A DNA stretch of 64,000 nucleotides from Rhizobium sp. CF080 (GTDB lineage Bacteria > Pseudomonadota > Alphaproteobacteria > Rhizobiales > Rhizobiaceae). Shown here piece by piece: positions 8,498-17,900 of this stretch. The DNA lies in the NCBI RefSeq assembly GCF_000282095.2, contig NZ_AKKC02000010.1, forward strand, positions 62,001-126,000, written 5' to 3'. Both the position numbers and the translations under genes were made by a program. Positions within the stretch are counted from its first letter, which is position 1; every line of letters begins with the position of its first letter. The notes beneath the pieces were generated by a model. That model saw nothing but the letters and a program-made list of their open reading frames with translations. It ran no database searches and was not told the DNA's origin.

Positions 8498-8892
8498 AGG
8501 CGCATTCCCCTTTTTTGGCCATAAGAGTACAACGGTGAAGGCAATGCAAGAACTGTGCGCAATTGGCGGAAAAGAATTCCGCGCGTCAAAAAAATACAGC
8601 TTCGACGCTCCCCCCACCAGTAAATGCGCTGATTCTGGCGCTCGGCAAGCTCCCTACTTTAGGAGGAGGTGAATAAGTCTCCTGCCTTGAAAAACATCAG
8701 CTGCCCAAGTGCTGCTCAATGGCGGCGCGGAATTGACAGATCGGTGCCTCTTCGCCATAACGCCGCCGGACGTGCAAAAGTCACAGCCCGGTCGGTAGTC
8801 CAGGTGGCGCTTTGCGTTCGTACAAGGATCGGCCCATGGTGGGTCAGCTCCCTCCTGTGCGTCCTTTTCCCCGTGTGGAAGAGGAGCGTCCT
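8498..8892. other. Divergent intergenic region with one promoter-like element
   Basis: A 395-bp region between the divergent ATP-grasp and flavin monooxygenase genes. On the plus strand TTGACA (8733-8738), a 17-bp spacer and CATAAC (8756-8761) make a plausible sigma-70 promoter, 132 bp before the monooxygenase start. GGAGGAGGTGAATAAG at about 8660 looks like a ribosome site, but the reading frame after it closes quickly. I see no RNA gene or conserved small protein here. Confidence 0.4.
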
Positions 8893-10128
8893 ATGTCTCG
8901 TTTGAAAATTACCGTCATTGGTGGCGGGCTCGGCGGGCTTTGCCTTGCCCAGATGCTGCGCCGTTCGAATATCGAGGTTGCGATATTCGAACGCGACGCC
9001 AGCCCTTCGGATCGTCCGCAGGGCTATCGCCTGCATCTCGACAAGGATGGCGTCGGCGCGCTGCGCGACGCCCTGCCGGAAGACCTGCTTTCGCTTTTCG
9101 AGGCGACCGCGATGCGGCCGGCCCCCTTCACGACGATCGTCGATACCTCGCTCAAGGAACTGCGCCGCGTCCCGAGCGGCGGCCATGCCAGCAGTCTAGC
9201 GCAGAGCCGGGGCCACTGGCTGGCAGAATGCGCGCCGGTGCATGTCAACGTCAACCGCGCGACGCTGCGTGAAATCCTGCTCACGGGGTTGGACGACGTC
9301 ATCCGTTTCGGCGCCCGGTTCGTTCGTTACGAACAGGACGAGGAGGGCGTGACTGCCATCTTCGACGACGGTTCTGCGGTGCGGAGCGATGTGCTGATCG
9401 GGGCCGACGGCATCCGGTCTGCCGTCCGCGCGCAACGCCTGCCGGAGGCGCGGACGATGGATACGGGCGTGCGGGCCATCTATGCCCGCATTCCGATGGA
9501 GACGGCGCGCGAAATCCTGCCGAAGCGCGTGCTTGCGGATGTCTTCACCGCCGCCTCGGATCCACGCAAGGTCTTCCTCGGCCTCGGGCCGGTCGTCTTT
9601 CCGTCCGCGCCGGGGCTCGCCTCGGCGCGTCTTGCCTCGCAAGCCTGTCTATCGCCGGAGCGGGACTACATGGTCTGCATCGTCGGCGGCCGCCGCGAGC
9701 ATTTCGGCATCGAGGATGCCGCGCTGCGTCGCGCGAGCGGCGCGGAGCTGCAGCAGGTTGCCGTGCGCATGCTGCGGGACTGGCCGGAGGCGGCGGCGAT
9801 CATGCCGGCTCAGGCCGACCCCGCGTCGTTCTTCGCGATCGAGATGCATTCGAGTATTCCCTGCACGCTTGATACCGCATCGCGGGTTACCCTGCTCGGC
9901 GATTCGATCCATGCCATGACGCCGACGCTCGGCCGCGGCGCGAACATTGCGATGCGTGACGCGGCGCTGCTTGGTCATTCGCTGATCGCCGCCGATCTCG
10001 ACGAGGTCGACCTGTCCCTGGCTCTCAACGCCTATGAGCGGGGAATGGCGAAATACGGCTTCGACGCGGTGCGGGAATCGACGGCGCTCGGACAGAGGCT
10101 GATGGGGCAGGATCCGCTGCCGGAGTGA
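8893..10128 (+). CDS. FAD-dependent monooxygenase (PHBH/UbiH-like)
   Basis: A 411-residue flavoprotein hydroxylase. The N-terminal dinucleotide-binding motif is at residues 10-15 (IGGGLGGL), GADGIRSAVR gives the DG motif near the middle, and LLGDSIHAMTPTLGRGANIAMRDA supplies the second FAD-binding GD motif. Enzymes of this class hydroxylate aromatic or polyketide-like substrates with NAD(P)H and O2. The ATG at 8893 follows GAGGAG and starts just before the Rossmann strand. The gene stands alone: a terminator follows at 10144 and the next gene is an exporter. The substrate is unknown. It is not closely similar to the two DHPH-like monooxygenases at 48.1 and 56.7 kb. Confidence 0.82.
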   Translation: MSRLKITVIGGGLGGLCLAQMLRRSNIEVAIFERDASPSDRPQGYRLHLDKDGVGALRDALPEDLLSLFEATAMRPAPFTTIVDTSLKELRRVPSGGHASSLAQSRGHWLAECAPVHVNVNRATLREILLTGLDDVIRFGARFVRYEQDEEGVTAIFDDGSAVRSDVLIGADGIRSAVRAQRLPEARTMDTGVRAIYARIPMETAREILPKRVLADVFTAASDPRKVFLGLGPVVFPSAPGLASARLASQACLSPERDYMVCIVGGRREHFGIEDAALRRASGAELQQVAVRMLRDWPEAAAIMPAQADPASFFAIEMHSSIPCTLDTASRVTLLGDSIHAMTPTLGRGANIAMRDAALLGHSLIAADLDEVDLSLALNAYERGMAKYGFDAVRESTALGQRLMGQDPLPE

Positions 10129-10143
10129 TCCGGTTGACGGGCG

Positions 10144-10165
10144 CTGATCCTTGCGATCAGTTTTT
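10144..10165 (+). terminator. Rho-independent terminator after the monooxygenase
   Basis: The hairpin CTGATC-CTTGC-GATCAG is followed directly by TTTTT, 16 bp after the stop of the monooxygenase gene. The short 6-bp stem with a T-run fits an intrinsic terminator and separates this gene from the exporter gene at 10238. Confidence 0.65.
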
Positions 10166-10237
10166 CTGCTTTGACGCCTGGGCGGCCAGGGAATAAGCAA
10201 ATCCGTTCTAAAATGGCTTTGCCGGAAATCTCCCACC

Positions 10238-11110
10238 ATGCTCGATCGTCTGGCTCCGGCCCTCTTCGTCTTCCTCTGGTCCACGGGCTGGATCGTCGCG
10301 AAATATGCGGCCGTGCACGCCGATCCCCTGACGTTTCTGGCCGGACGCCACGCGCTCGCCGCGGCGGCATTTTTCGTCGTCTGCCTGGTCACCCGGGCAA
10401 AATGGCCGAAGAGCCGTGTCCAGTTCGGTCATGCGATCTTCTCCGGCGTTTTCCTGCACGGGCTTTATCTTGCGGGCGTCTGGTACGCGATCGGGCAGGG
10501 CGTGCCGGCCGGCCTTTCCGGCATCATCGCCGGGCTGCAGCCGCTGCTGACCGCCATGGTCGCGCCTATTTTTCTCGGCGAGCGCCTCAAGCCGCTGCAG
10601 AAGGTCGGCCTGGCGCTCGGTTTCGCCGGTATCCTGATCGCGATCTCGCCGCAGCTTCTCGACGTCTTGGAGCGCGGGCTGGCAGGCCTTGCGGTTCCGG
10701 TCCTGATCAACCTCGTCGCCATGACCTCGGTCACCTACGGCACGCTCTACCAGAAGCGCCACCTGCAGGAGGGCGACCTGTTCTCGATCGCGACGCTGCA
10801 ATTCGTCGGGGCGCTGATCGTCACGATCCCGCTGGCGCTCAGCCTTGAAAACCTGCGCTTCGACTGGACCCATGAGGCGATCTTCGCCATGGCCTGGTCT
10901 GTGCTTGGCCTGTCCATGGGCGCCGTCGGCCTGCTGCTCTACCTCATCCGCCGCGGCCAGGTATCCCGTGCCGCCTCGCTCATCTACCTGATGCCGCCGG
11001 TCGTGGCGATCGAGGCGGCCATCCTGTTCGGCGAACCGCTGACCTGGCCGATGATCGTCGGCACGGTGATCGTGGTCGCAGGTGTCTACATGGTGAACCG
11101 GAAGGCTTGA
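10238..11110 (+). CDS. DMT/EamA family transporter
   Basis: A 290-residue inner-membrane protein with about ten hydrophobic helices arranged as two EamA repeats (roughly residues 5-137 and 150-287). The first repeat opens LAPALFVFLWSTGWIVAKYA and the second holds the end motif MPPVVAIEAAILFGEPLTWPMIVGTVIVVAG. Such proteins usually export metabolites or amino acids. Length and topology match the family. The start is preceded by only a weak ribosome site. It lies in tandem with the SDR gene, 87 bp apart, but nothing indicates a shared substrate. Confidence 0.85.
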   Translation: MLDRLAPALFVFLWSTGWIVAKYAAVHADPLTFLAGRHALAAAAFFVVCLVTRAKWPKSRVQFGHAIFSGVFLHGLYLAGVWYAIGQGVPAGLSGIIAGLQPLLTAMVAPIFLGERLKPLQKVGLALGFAGILIAISPQLLDVLERGLAGLAVPVLINLVAMTSVTYGTLYQKRHLQEGDLFSIATLQFVGALIVTIPLALSLENLRFDWTHEAIFAMAWSVLGLSMGAVGLLLYLIRRGQVSRAASLIYLMPPVVAIEAAILFGEPLTWPMIVGTVIVVAGVYMVNRKA

Positions 11111-11197
11111 GGGCGTTTCTCATTCGGTCAGGAAACGGGTGTCGGTGGGCGCCGGGCGGCCTTAGACAGCGGATGTAAAGCCAACAGGAGCTACATC

Positions 11198-11941
11198 ATG
11201 CTGACCAACAAGGTTGCCATCGTCACCGGCGCATCAAGCGGCATCGGCCGGGCCGCCGCTCTTCTCTTCGCCCAGGAGGGCGCTGCCGTCGTTGCCAATG
11301 CACGCGGCGAGGCGGCACTGCAGAAACTTGTTTCCGAGATCGAAGAGGCTGGCGGCCGTGCGGTTGCCGTGGCAGGCGATGTCGCGGACGAAGAGACCCA
11401 CCGGACATTGCTCGAAGCCGCGCTCGGCCGGTTTGGCGGTCTCGACATCGCCTTGAACAACGCCGGTACCGTCGGGCCCTATAAGCCGCTCGGGGAGGTG
11501 ACGGCTGAGGAGTGGCAGCATACCATGACCATGAACCTCACGAGCGCCTTTCTTGGCGCCCGCTCGCAGATCCCGGCCATGCTCGAACGCGGCGGGGGAT
11601 CGATCATCTTCACCTCCACCTTCGTCGGCACCAGCGTCGGCATCCCCGGCATGGGCGCCTATGGCGCATCCAAGGCCGGGATCATGGGTCTGGTGAAAGG
11701 GATTACCGCCGATTATGGCGCGCGCGGCATACGCGCCAATGCGCTGTTACCCGGCGGCACGGACACTCCCATGGCCGGCGACGCGGCACAAAAGGAATGG
11801 GCGGCGGGTCTGCATGCCCTCAAGCGCATCTCCCAGCCCGAGGAAATCGCCCAGGTAGCACTGTTCTTGGCGAGCCCGATGGCGAGCTTCGTGGCAGGTT
11901 CTGCGCTCTACGCGGACGGAGGGAACGCGGCGGTCAAATGA
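11198..11941 (+). CDS. SDR family oxidoreductase
   Basis: A 247-residue classical short-chain dehydrogenase/reductase. The cofactor motif TGASSGIG is at residues 10-17 and NNAG at 87-90. The catalytic set is complete: N113, S140, Y155 and K159 (the last two in AYGASKAG). The C-terminal FLASPMASFVAGSALYADGG is typical of glucose-dehydrogenase-like or FabG-like SDRs. The residue after the second beta strand (ANARGE) suggests NADP rather than NAD preference. AGGAG lies 8 bases before the ATG. A strong terminator follows immediately. The substrate is not predictable. Confidence 0.88.
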   Translation: MLTNKVAIVTGASSGIGRAAALLFAQEGAAVVANARGEAALQKLVSEIEEAGGRAVAVAGDVADEETHRTLLEAALGRFGGLDIALNNAGTVGPYKPLGEVTAEEWQHTMTMNLTSAFLGARSQIPAMLERGGGSIIFTSTFVGTSVGIPGMGAYGASKAGIMGLVKGITADYGARGIRANALLPGGTDTPMAGDAAQKEWAAGLHALKRISQPEEIAQVALFLASPMASFVAGSALYADGGNAAVK

Positions 11942-11946
11942 CAAAA

Positions 11947-11972
11947 AAAGAGGCCGCGTGAGCGGCCTCTTT
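11947..11972. terminator. Bidirectional terminator between the SDR gene and the RNA helicase
   Basis: A perfect 11-bp stem, AAAGAGGCCGC / GCGGCCTCTTT, with a GTGA loop lies between convergent genes (plus-strand stop at 11941; minus-strand stop at 11984). A-runs and T-runs on the two flanks let it act as an intrinsic terminator in both directions. Confidence 0.85.
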
Positions 11973-11983
11973 GCTTTGTTTCC

Positions 11984-13723
11984 TTACGCAGGGCGGCGTG
12001 TGCGGCCCTGCTGGCCGCCGGAGCGGTTGTCGTTGCCGAACTTTACCGGACCCGCGTTGGCGCCATTGGCCGGCCGGGCGGCTTCGACGCGCGGGCCGCG
12101 GTTGCTGCGCTGGGCAGCGGGTTCATGGGCGCCGTGTGCGGCATGGGGGTTCTGAGCCCCATTGCCGCCCTTGCGGTGTTCCTTGCGGGGCTCGGTGCGC
12201 GCCGGACGGCCTTCGCCATTCTGCGGACCGAACTGCTTCTTGACGGGGCGGAAATCCGACGTGGTCGCCAGGTCGTTGTCGGCTTCCACGCGCGGGGCTC
12301 CCTCGCCGCGACGCTGGCCGCGGAAATCGTCGTTACGGCGATTGTCGCGCTGCGGACGATCACCCTGGGGGCGGTCACCATGGGGACGGTCACCATGGGG
12401 ACGGGCCGGGCGTGCAGGACGATCGCCACCCTCGGCGCCGTCCGCTGCGAAGAACGGCTTGCGGGCCGGACGTTCGCGACGCTCAGGACGGCCTTCGCCG
12501 CCGCGACCGCGACCCTGGCCATTGCCGGCGCCACCGCGATTTGCACCGCCGCGATTGTTGCCGCCGCCACGCGACGGACGGCCCATGCCTTCAGGACGCT
12601 GCCCGGATGCGGTGGTGATCTCGATGCCCATCAGCTTTTCGATGTCGCGCAGCAGGCCGGTTTCATCCGTCGCGCAGAAGGCGATGGCGATACCGTCGCG
12701 GCCGGCACGGGCCGTGCGGCCGATACGGTGCACGTAGGCGTCCGGCACTTCCGGCAGGTCGTAGTTGAAGACGTGCGTCACGCCGGGGATGTCGATGCCG
12801 CGGGCTGCGACGTCGGTTGCCACGAGAACGCGGATCTCGTTGTCACGGAACGACTTCAGAGCGCGCTCGCGCTGGCCCTGGCTCTTGTTGCCGTGGATGG
12901 ATGCGACCTTGAAGCCGATATGCTCGAGATGCTTGGAAAGCTTCTCGGCGCCGTGCTTGGTGCGCAGGAAAACCATGGCGCGGCCATCCGGGTTCTCTTC
13001 CAGCGACTTCTTGAGAAGATCGGTCTTGTCGTTCTTGCCGGCGACGAAATGGACGAACTGTTCGACCTTGTCGGCAGCCTTGCCCGGAGGCGTAACGGAG
13101 ACCTGGACCGGATCCTTCAGGAAGTCGGAGGCAAGATCGGCGATCGCCTTCGGCATGGTGGCGGAGAAGAGCAGGGTCTGGCGCTTGGCCGGGACCATCT
13201 TGGAAATCTTGCGCAGGTCGTGGATGAAGCCGAGGTCGAGCATCTGGTCGGCTTCGTCGAGCACCAGGTAACGCACGGTGGTCAGGCCGATGGCGCGGCG
13301 CGAGATAAGGTCGAGCAGGCGGCCGGGCGTGGCGACAAGAATGTCGGTGCCCTTCTCGAGCTGCATCTGCTGCTTGTTGATCGACGCACCGCCGACCACC
13401 GCATTGATCTTCAGCGGCGTGTTGCGGACATAGCCCTTCAGGCTGGCGGCGATCTGGTTGACCAGTTCGCGGGTCGGCGCAAGGATAAGCGTACGGGTGG
13501 TGCGGTTGTCGGGACGCTTCTGCTCCTTGAGGAGCATTTCGATCAGCGGGAGACCGAAGGCGGCGGTCTTGCCGGTGCCGGTCTGGGCAAGGCCGATCAT
13601 GTCGCGGCCTTCGAGAAGCTGCGGGATCGCCTGGGCCTGAATAGGGGTCGGCGTCTCGTAACCAAGCGCAAACAGGGTGGCTACGAGCTGCTTGGTCAGA
13701 CCAAGCTCATGGAAATTCGTCAA
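11984..13723 (-). CDS. rhlE: DEAD-box ATP-dependent RNA helicase, RhlE type
   Basis: A 579-residue RNA helicase. The core (about residues 1-370) carries the expected motifs in order: Q motif (ELGLTKQLVATLFALGYETPTPIQ), Walker A AQTGTGKTAAF, PTRELV, DEAD, SAT, VLVATDVAARGID and HRIGRTARAG. The remaining ~200 residues form a basic, Gly/Arg-rich tail that probably binds RNA. The start is TTG at 13723: AAGG lies 8 bases upstream and MTNFHELGL matches RhlE N-termini. Such enzymes act in ribosome assembly, mRNA decay and cold adaptation. A long untranslated region precedes the gene, as often in cold-regulated helicases. Confidence 0.93.
   Translation of the reverse strand: MTNFHELGLTKQLVATLFALGYETPTPIQAQAIPQLLEGRDMIGLAQTGTGKTAAFGLPLIEMLLKEQKRPDNRTTRTLILAPTRELVNQIAASLKGYVRNTPLKINAVVGGASINKQQMQLEKGTDILVATPGRLLDLISRRAIGLTTVRYLVLDEADQMLDLGFIHDLRKISKMVPAKRQTLLFSATMPKAIADLASDFLKDPVQVSVTPPGKAADKVEQFVHFVAGKNDKTDLLKKSLEENPDGRAMVFLRTKHGAEKLSKHLEHIGFKVASIHGNKSQGQRERALKSFRDNEIRVLVATDVAARGIDIPGVTHVFNYDLPEVPDAYVHRIGRTARAGRDGIAIAFCATDETGLLRDIEKLMGIEITTASGQRPEGMGRPSRGGGNNRGGANRGGAGNGQGRGRGGEGRPERRERPARKPFFAADGAEGGDRPARPARPHGDRPHGDRPQGDRPQRDNRRNDDFRGQRRGEGAPRVEADNDLATTSDFRPVKKQFGPQNGEGRPARTEPRKEHRKGGNGAQNPHAAHGAHEPAAQRSNRGPRVEAARPANGANAGPVKFGNDNRSGGQQGRTRRPA
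12357..12401. repeat. 15-bp tandem repeat in the helicase tail
   Basis: Three consecutive 15-bp units, the last two identical (CGGTCACCATGGGGA) and the first diverged, encode repeats of the pentapeptide HGDRP/QGDRP in the RhlE C-terminal tail. The length is a multiple of three, so changes in copy number would lengthen or shorten the tail without breaking the frame. Confidence 0.8.
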
Positions 13724-14057
13724 GTCGAATACCTTTTCGGGGCGCCAAAAGCGTATCGCCGGACTGACACCATGCCGTCCGATCTGCCTTTGGCGTCAAG
13801 AACCCCGCGTGAAGTGGGAACTTGCAAGTTGGAAATTGCTCTCCAGCGCTTAAACCCTCCGGGATCGAGGGCGATCTATCTGTGCGCCTTGTTCCTTCTT
13901 CGCGGTGTCTTATGACGCGGGGCCAACTCACGCGGCGGCCGGAAGGTGAAAGCTGAAGCGCATTTGGTGGTTTTTCGGGCAAAAGTCAAGCAGATGTTTC
14001 GCAATCGCGAAATGGAACGGCCTGCCGGCTGCGCCCGTAGAACGTCTGCGCCAAAGC
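13724..14057. other. Upstream region of the helicase gene
   Basis: This non-coding stretch upstream of the leftward helicase gene holds its promoter and probably a long 5' leader. A small dyad, TTTCGC-AATC-GCGAAA, lies at about 13996-14011. I see no conserved open frame; several short frames here look like chance. No riboswitch class was recognised. Confidence 0.4.
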
Positions 14058-14096
14058 AAAGAGCCTGTTTCCGCCGGCGACGGAAACAGGCTCTTT
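14058..14096. terminator. Long perfect hairpin terminator
   Basis: A perfect 16-bp stem (AAAGAGCCTGTTTCCG and its complement) around a 7-base loop lies 23 bp after the minus-strand stop at 14120. T-runs occur at the outer ends on both strands, so it should stop transcription from the glycine-zipper gene and could also work in the opposite direction. Confidence 0.85.
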
Positions 14097-14119
14097 GGGC
14101 TATGCGATTGCTCGGCCGA

Positions 14120-14476
14120 TCAGCGCGAGCAGACTTCGACGCGATAGGGTTCGCCGTAGCGGTTGCGGCGCCATTCGAGCTCGCAGACCGGCGGGTAGTC
14201 ACGGTAATAGGCGCGGCGGTAATAAACCGGCGGCGGGGGCGGGGGAGCGTAATCGTATTCCGGCTCCACATATTCGGGCTCAGCATAGGCTGGCCGCTGC
14301 GACCCGGCGATGATCGCGCCGCCGATGATGCCGCCGGCAAGTCCTGCGGCCACGCCCGGCCAGACGTTGCGATGGTGGCGGTCGCGGGCTTCAGCCGCCG
14401 GAGCCGTCACCGTCAGGGCGCCCGCGACCGATAGTGCGACGAGGCCAAGTGATATCGTCTTTTTCAATGCCGACAT
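14120..14476 (-). CDS. Small secreted glycine-zipper protein
   Basis: A 118-residue exported protein. Residues 1-30 form a signal peptide ending in APAAEA. A glycine-zipper-like stretch follows (WPGVAAGLAGGIIGGAIIAGS, about 39-58), then a Tyr/Pro-rich region with six prolines in a row, and a conserved-looking end CELEWRRNRYGEPYRVEVCSR with two cysteines that could pair. A related protein (19655-20005) has the same order: signal peptide, glycine zipper, proline run, C-terminal cysteine pair. It probably sits in the periplasm or outer membrane; no function is known. The region upstream carries an FNR-type site and another palindrome. Confidence 0.72.
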   Translation of the reverse strand: MSALKKTISLGLVALSVAGALTVTAPAAEARDRHHRNVWPGVAAGLAGGIIGGAIIAGSQRPAYAEPEYVEPEYDYAPPPPPPVYYRRAYYRDYPPVCELEWRRNRYGEPYRVEVCSR

Positions 14477-14564
14477 GTTTTTTCCTTTCCCTTTTTGTCC
14501 TCAAGGGGTGAAGAAATCGTCGCGCCCAAAGGCGGCAGATTGATGAAGATGATTTCCCATTAGT

Positions 14565-14580
14565 CTGAACGGACGTTCAG
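14565..14580. promoter_or_regulatory. 16-bp palindrome, possible repressor site
   Basis: CTGAACGGACGTTCAG is a perfect palindrome with a 2-bp centre (CTGAACG-GA-CGTTCAG). Sites of this size and symmetry are typical of TetR-like regulators. It lies 89 bp upstream of the glycine-zipper start and only 17 bp from the FNR-type site, so the two could act on the same promoter. Confidence 0.5.
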
Positions 14581-14597
14581 CTTGGCGCCGCCTTCGG

Positions 14598-14611
14598 TTG
14601 ATTTTTATCAA
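14598..14611. promoter_or_regulatory. FNR/FixK-type binding site (anaerobox)
   Basis: TTGATTTTTATCAA matches the consensus TTGAT-N4-ATCAA of FNR, FnrN and FixK proteins without mismatch. It is centred about 128 bp upstream of the glycine-zipper start (minus strand) and 329 bp upstream of the hybrid kinase start. It suggests induction under low oxygen. Which gene it serves cannot be decided from sequence, but the distance favours the glycine-zipper gene. Confidence 0.65.
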
Positions 14612-14933
14612 GCCTGAGCAATCGCTAATGGAAACCGTGGCGAGATCGTGGCGAAATCATGGAGAAGTCTTGGCGAGGCAATTGCTGTCTAAGCCTCGGT
14701 TTTTGCTCCGCGATCACGCCCGATCGGCTGCGGTGCGCGGATGTTGAGAATATCGGAACTCGACCTGAGGCTGTATCTCCGTCCCCCAAGCAGGTGCTTC
14801 TGATTGACAAATGCCAGAAATGATAAGTCGTACTGTTTCTACAACACGATATTAACACTCGCTATGGTGTTATCAATCGATTGGGTGACAAACGAATCGA
14901 GCCGGATATCGGCCGGCACGAGGAGCGGGGACG

Positions 14934-17900
14934 TTGGACACGGAAAGCGAACTCTTGAAAACGGCGTGCGAGCGGATCAACGATCTCGCCGAGCCCGCCT
15001 TCATCAAGGACAGCGCCCTCATCTACGTGGCGGTGAACGCCGCCTATGCACGCCTGTTCGGCATGCATCCGACCGACTTTGCCGGCAATACCAGCCGCGG
15101 CCTTGCAGGCGCGTTGGACGATGCCGACCGCAATGAAAAGGAATGCCGGGCGATCGTTTTCGGTACCGATGAAACGGCGCTCTGCTTCGACCGCTCCGGC
15201 GTCGTCCGCCACGAGATCCATATCGAGCGTTTCCTGACGGAAGACGACCATACCTATCTTTTCGGCACGTTTGCAGCGGTTCCGGGCATAGGCGCCGTTT
15301 CCGAACCGAAGGACGCCGCGCCGATTGCCGGTGTCCCGCGCGTCGTTCCCCCACCCGCCGGTGCCCAGTCCAATAGTGCAAAACCGGTCGCGCCGTTCTC
15401 GCCTTTCAACAACGCGCTTCTCGACGATGCCCTCGACATGCTGGAAATGGGCATCGGCATCTACGACAAGCACAACGTTCTGCTCTACTGCAATTCCCAG
15501 CTCATCAACCACTTTGCGTCGATCTCGATCGATGTCCAGCCGGGCATCACGCTCAACGATATCCTCGGATTTGCCTATGATCGCCGCCAGCGCGTGTCGC
15601 CGGCCAGTTTCGGTCCCGAGGCGCCCAAGAAGGATGCGTGGATCGCCGAGCGGATGAAGCCCTTCGAGCTTCCCTATTCCGAAAGCATCGACCAGCTTTC
15701 CGACGGGCGCTGGCTGCGCAGCATCAACAAACGCCTCGAAAACGGCCTGCTGATCGCCATCCGCCACGATGTGACGGAATTCAAGGAGCAGGAAATGCTC
15801 CTGCGCGCCCATGTCTCGGAGACGGACCTGTTTCGCGCTGTGCTTGAAGACTTGCCGGTGCCCGTGTTCGTGCGCAACAGCGACCGCCAGCTCACCTATG
15901 CCAATGCCGCCTACGAGGCGATGCTCGGCAAGCCCAGAACCCATTTTCTCGGCAAGACCGAAACGGAAATGTTCCCGGACGCGGCCGATCGTTTTCGTAT
16001 CGAGAACGACCGGGTGATGAAAGGCGAGGACATCGAGAAGTCGGAGGACATCACCTTCCCCGACGGGTCGGTCGTCCCGGTCATCACGCATCTGCGGCGG
16101 GTGACCACCGGTGACGGCGCACAAAACCTTGTCGGCTCCCGCATGGACGTCTCCCGCATCAAGGAGGCGCAGAACAAGGCGGAGAAGATCGGCAAGGATC
16201 TGCAGACGATCCTGCACACCATGCCGGTCGGCGTGGCGATCCTCGACGAGCAGTTCCTGTTCGAATACGCCAACCCGGCCTTCTATGCCTTCTGGGATGC
16301 CGGGGAGCGGTTCGACCTGCCCGGCCGTTCCTACCGGGACTTCCTCAAGGTCAATTTCGACAACGGCGTCTATAGCGGCTCGACGCGCAGCTTCGAGGAA
16401 ATCTACCAGGATCGCATCGCCGCGCTGACCGACGGCCAGGAACGGCCGCCGATCGAGGTGAAAAGCCGCAACGGTCTGGTAATCGTCATCTCCGGCACCC
16501 GGCTTTCCGGCGGAAAGCTCCTGTTGAGCTACATGGACATCACGGCCGTGCGCAAGCGCGAGCAGGAGATCCAGGAGGCCCGCGCGGCATTGGAAACCCA
16601 CGGCGCGCTGATGCGCGACGCGACGAGCGCCATGTCTCAAGGGTTGCTCATCCTGCATGACGGCGAGATCATCTTCTCCAACGACGCGCTGCCGGCCATG
16701 CTCGACATGCCGGTCGAGATGGTGGGCGCCGGAGGCCTGTGGCGCGATCTCTTCCGCTATTGCATCGAACGCGGCGATCTCGGCACGCCCGAGGAAGCGG
16801 CGGCGGTGCTCAAGGTCTGGGAAGACAATGTCGAAGCCGGCAAGCCGGTGTTTGCCGCCTTCCGCATTGAGGGCCGCAAGTGGATCCATGTCGAGGCCAA
16901 GCTTACCGGCAGCGACCACTGGCTGGCGGTGTTCACAGACGTCACCGAAATGAAACAACGCGAGGAGGACCTGACCCGCCTCCTGCAGCGCGCCGAGGCC
17001 GCCGACCGGGCCAAGTCGGAATTCCTCGCCAATATGAGCCACGAGATCCGCACGCCGATGAACGGCGTGCTCGGCATGGCCGAATTGCTCGCCAAGTCCA
17101 ATCTGGACACCCGCCAGAAGACCTTCATCGACATCATCGTCAAGTCGGGCAATGCGCTTTTGACGATCATCAACGACATCCTCGACTTCTCCAAGATCGA
17201 TGCCGGCCAGATGAAGCTGCGCAAGGCGCCGTTCGATCCGGTCGAGGCGATCGAGGACGTGGCGACGCTTTTGTCGTCGTCGGCAGCCGAGAAGGATATC
17301 GAGCTCATCGTGCGCGGCGACGCCTCGATCCGCGAGACGGTCATGGGGGACGCCGGACGTTTCCGCCAGATCGTCACCAATCTCGTTGGCAATGCGGTGA
17401 AATTCACCGAGAAGGGGCACGTGTTCATCGATCTGAGATCGGAGGCGAAAGGCCCCGGCGAGATGATACTGTCGATTCGCATCGAGGATACCGGGCTCGG
17501 CATTCCGGATGAGAAGCTGAAATCCGTCTTCGACAAGTTCTCGCAGGTCGATACGTCCTCGACGCGCCGCCACGAAGGCACCGGCCTCGGGCTGGCGATC
17601 ACCGCCGGCCTCACCGAGCTGTTCGGCGGTTATATCGACGTGACGAGCGAAGTCGGACGCGGCTCCGTCTTCACCGTCCACCTGCCGTTCCAGGTGGTCA
17701 GCGAACGCAATGTGCTGACGGCCCTGCCGATCAACACCAGCGGCGCCCGCATCCTCGTGGTCGACGACAATCCCGTCAACCGCCGCATCCTCACCGAACA
17801 GCTCACCATGTGGGGCTTCGACACGGTCGCGGCCGACAGCGGCGCCGAGGGTCTGGCGATCCTCAGCGAGGCCGCTCGCATCGGCGTTTTCGTCGACGCG

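Larger units (their letters stand above)
14477..14933. other. Divergent regulatory region between the glycine-zipper and hybrid kinase genes
   Basis: 457 bp between divergent starts, with no convincing gene. It contains three symmetrical elements: a 16-bp palindrome at 14565-14580, a perfect FNR/FixK-type site at 14598-14611 (both listed separately), and TAACAC-N8-GTGTTA at 14853-14872, about 62-81 bp before the kinase start. The density of dyads suggests that one or both flanking genes are tightly regulated. Confidence 0.6.

Noticed and set aside
12357..12401. Regular repeats considered as a CRISPR array
   Set aside because: Units are 15 bp, directly adjacent without spacers, and encode a repeated peptide.
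12125..13915. A 596-codon plus-strand open frame
   Set aside because: It is the shadow of the RhlE helicase gene on the other strand.
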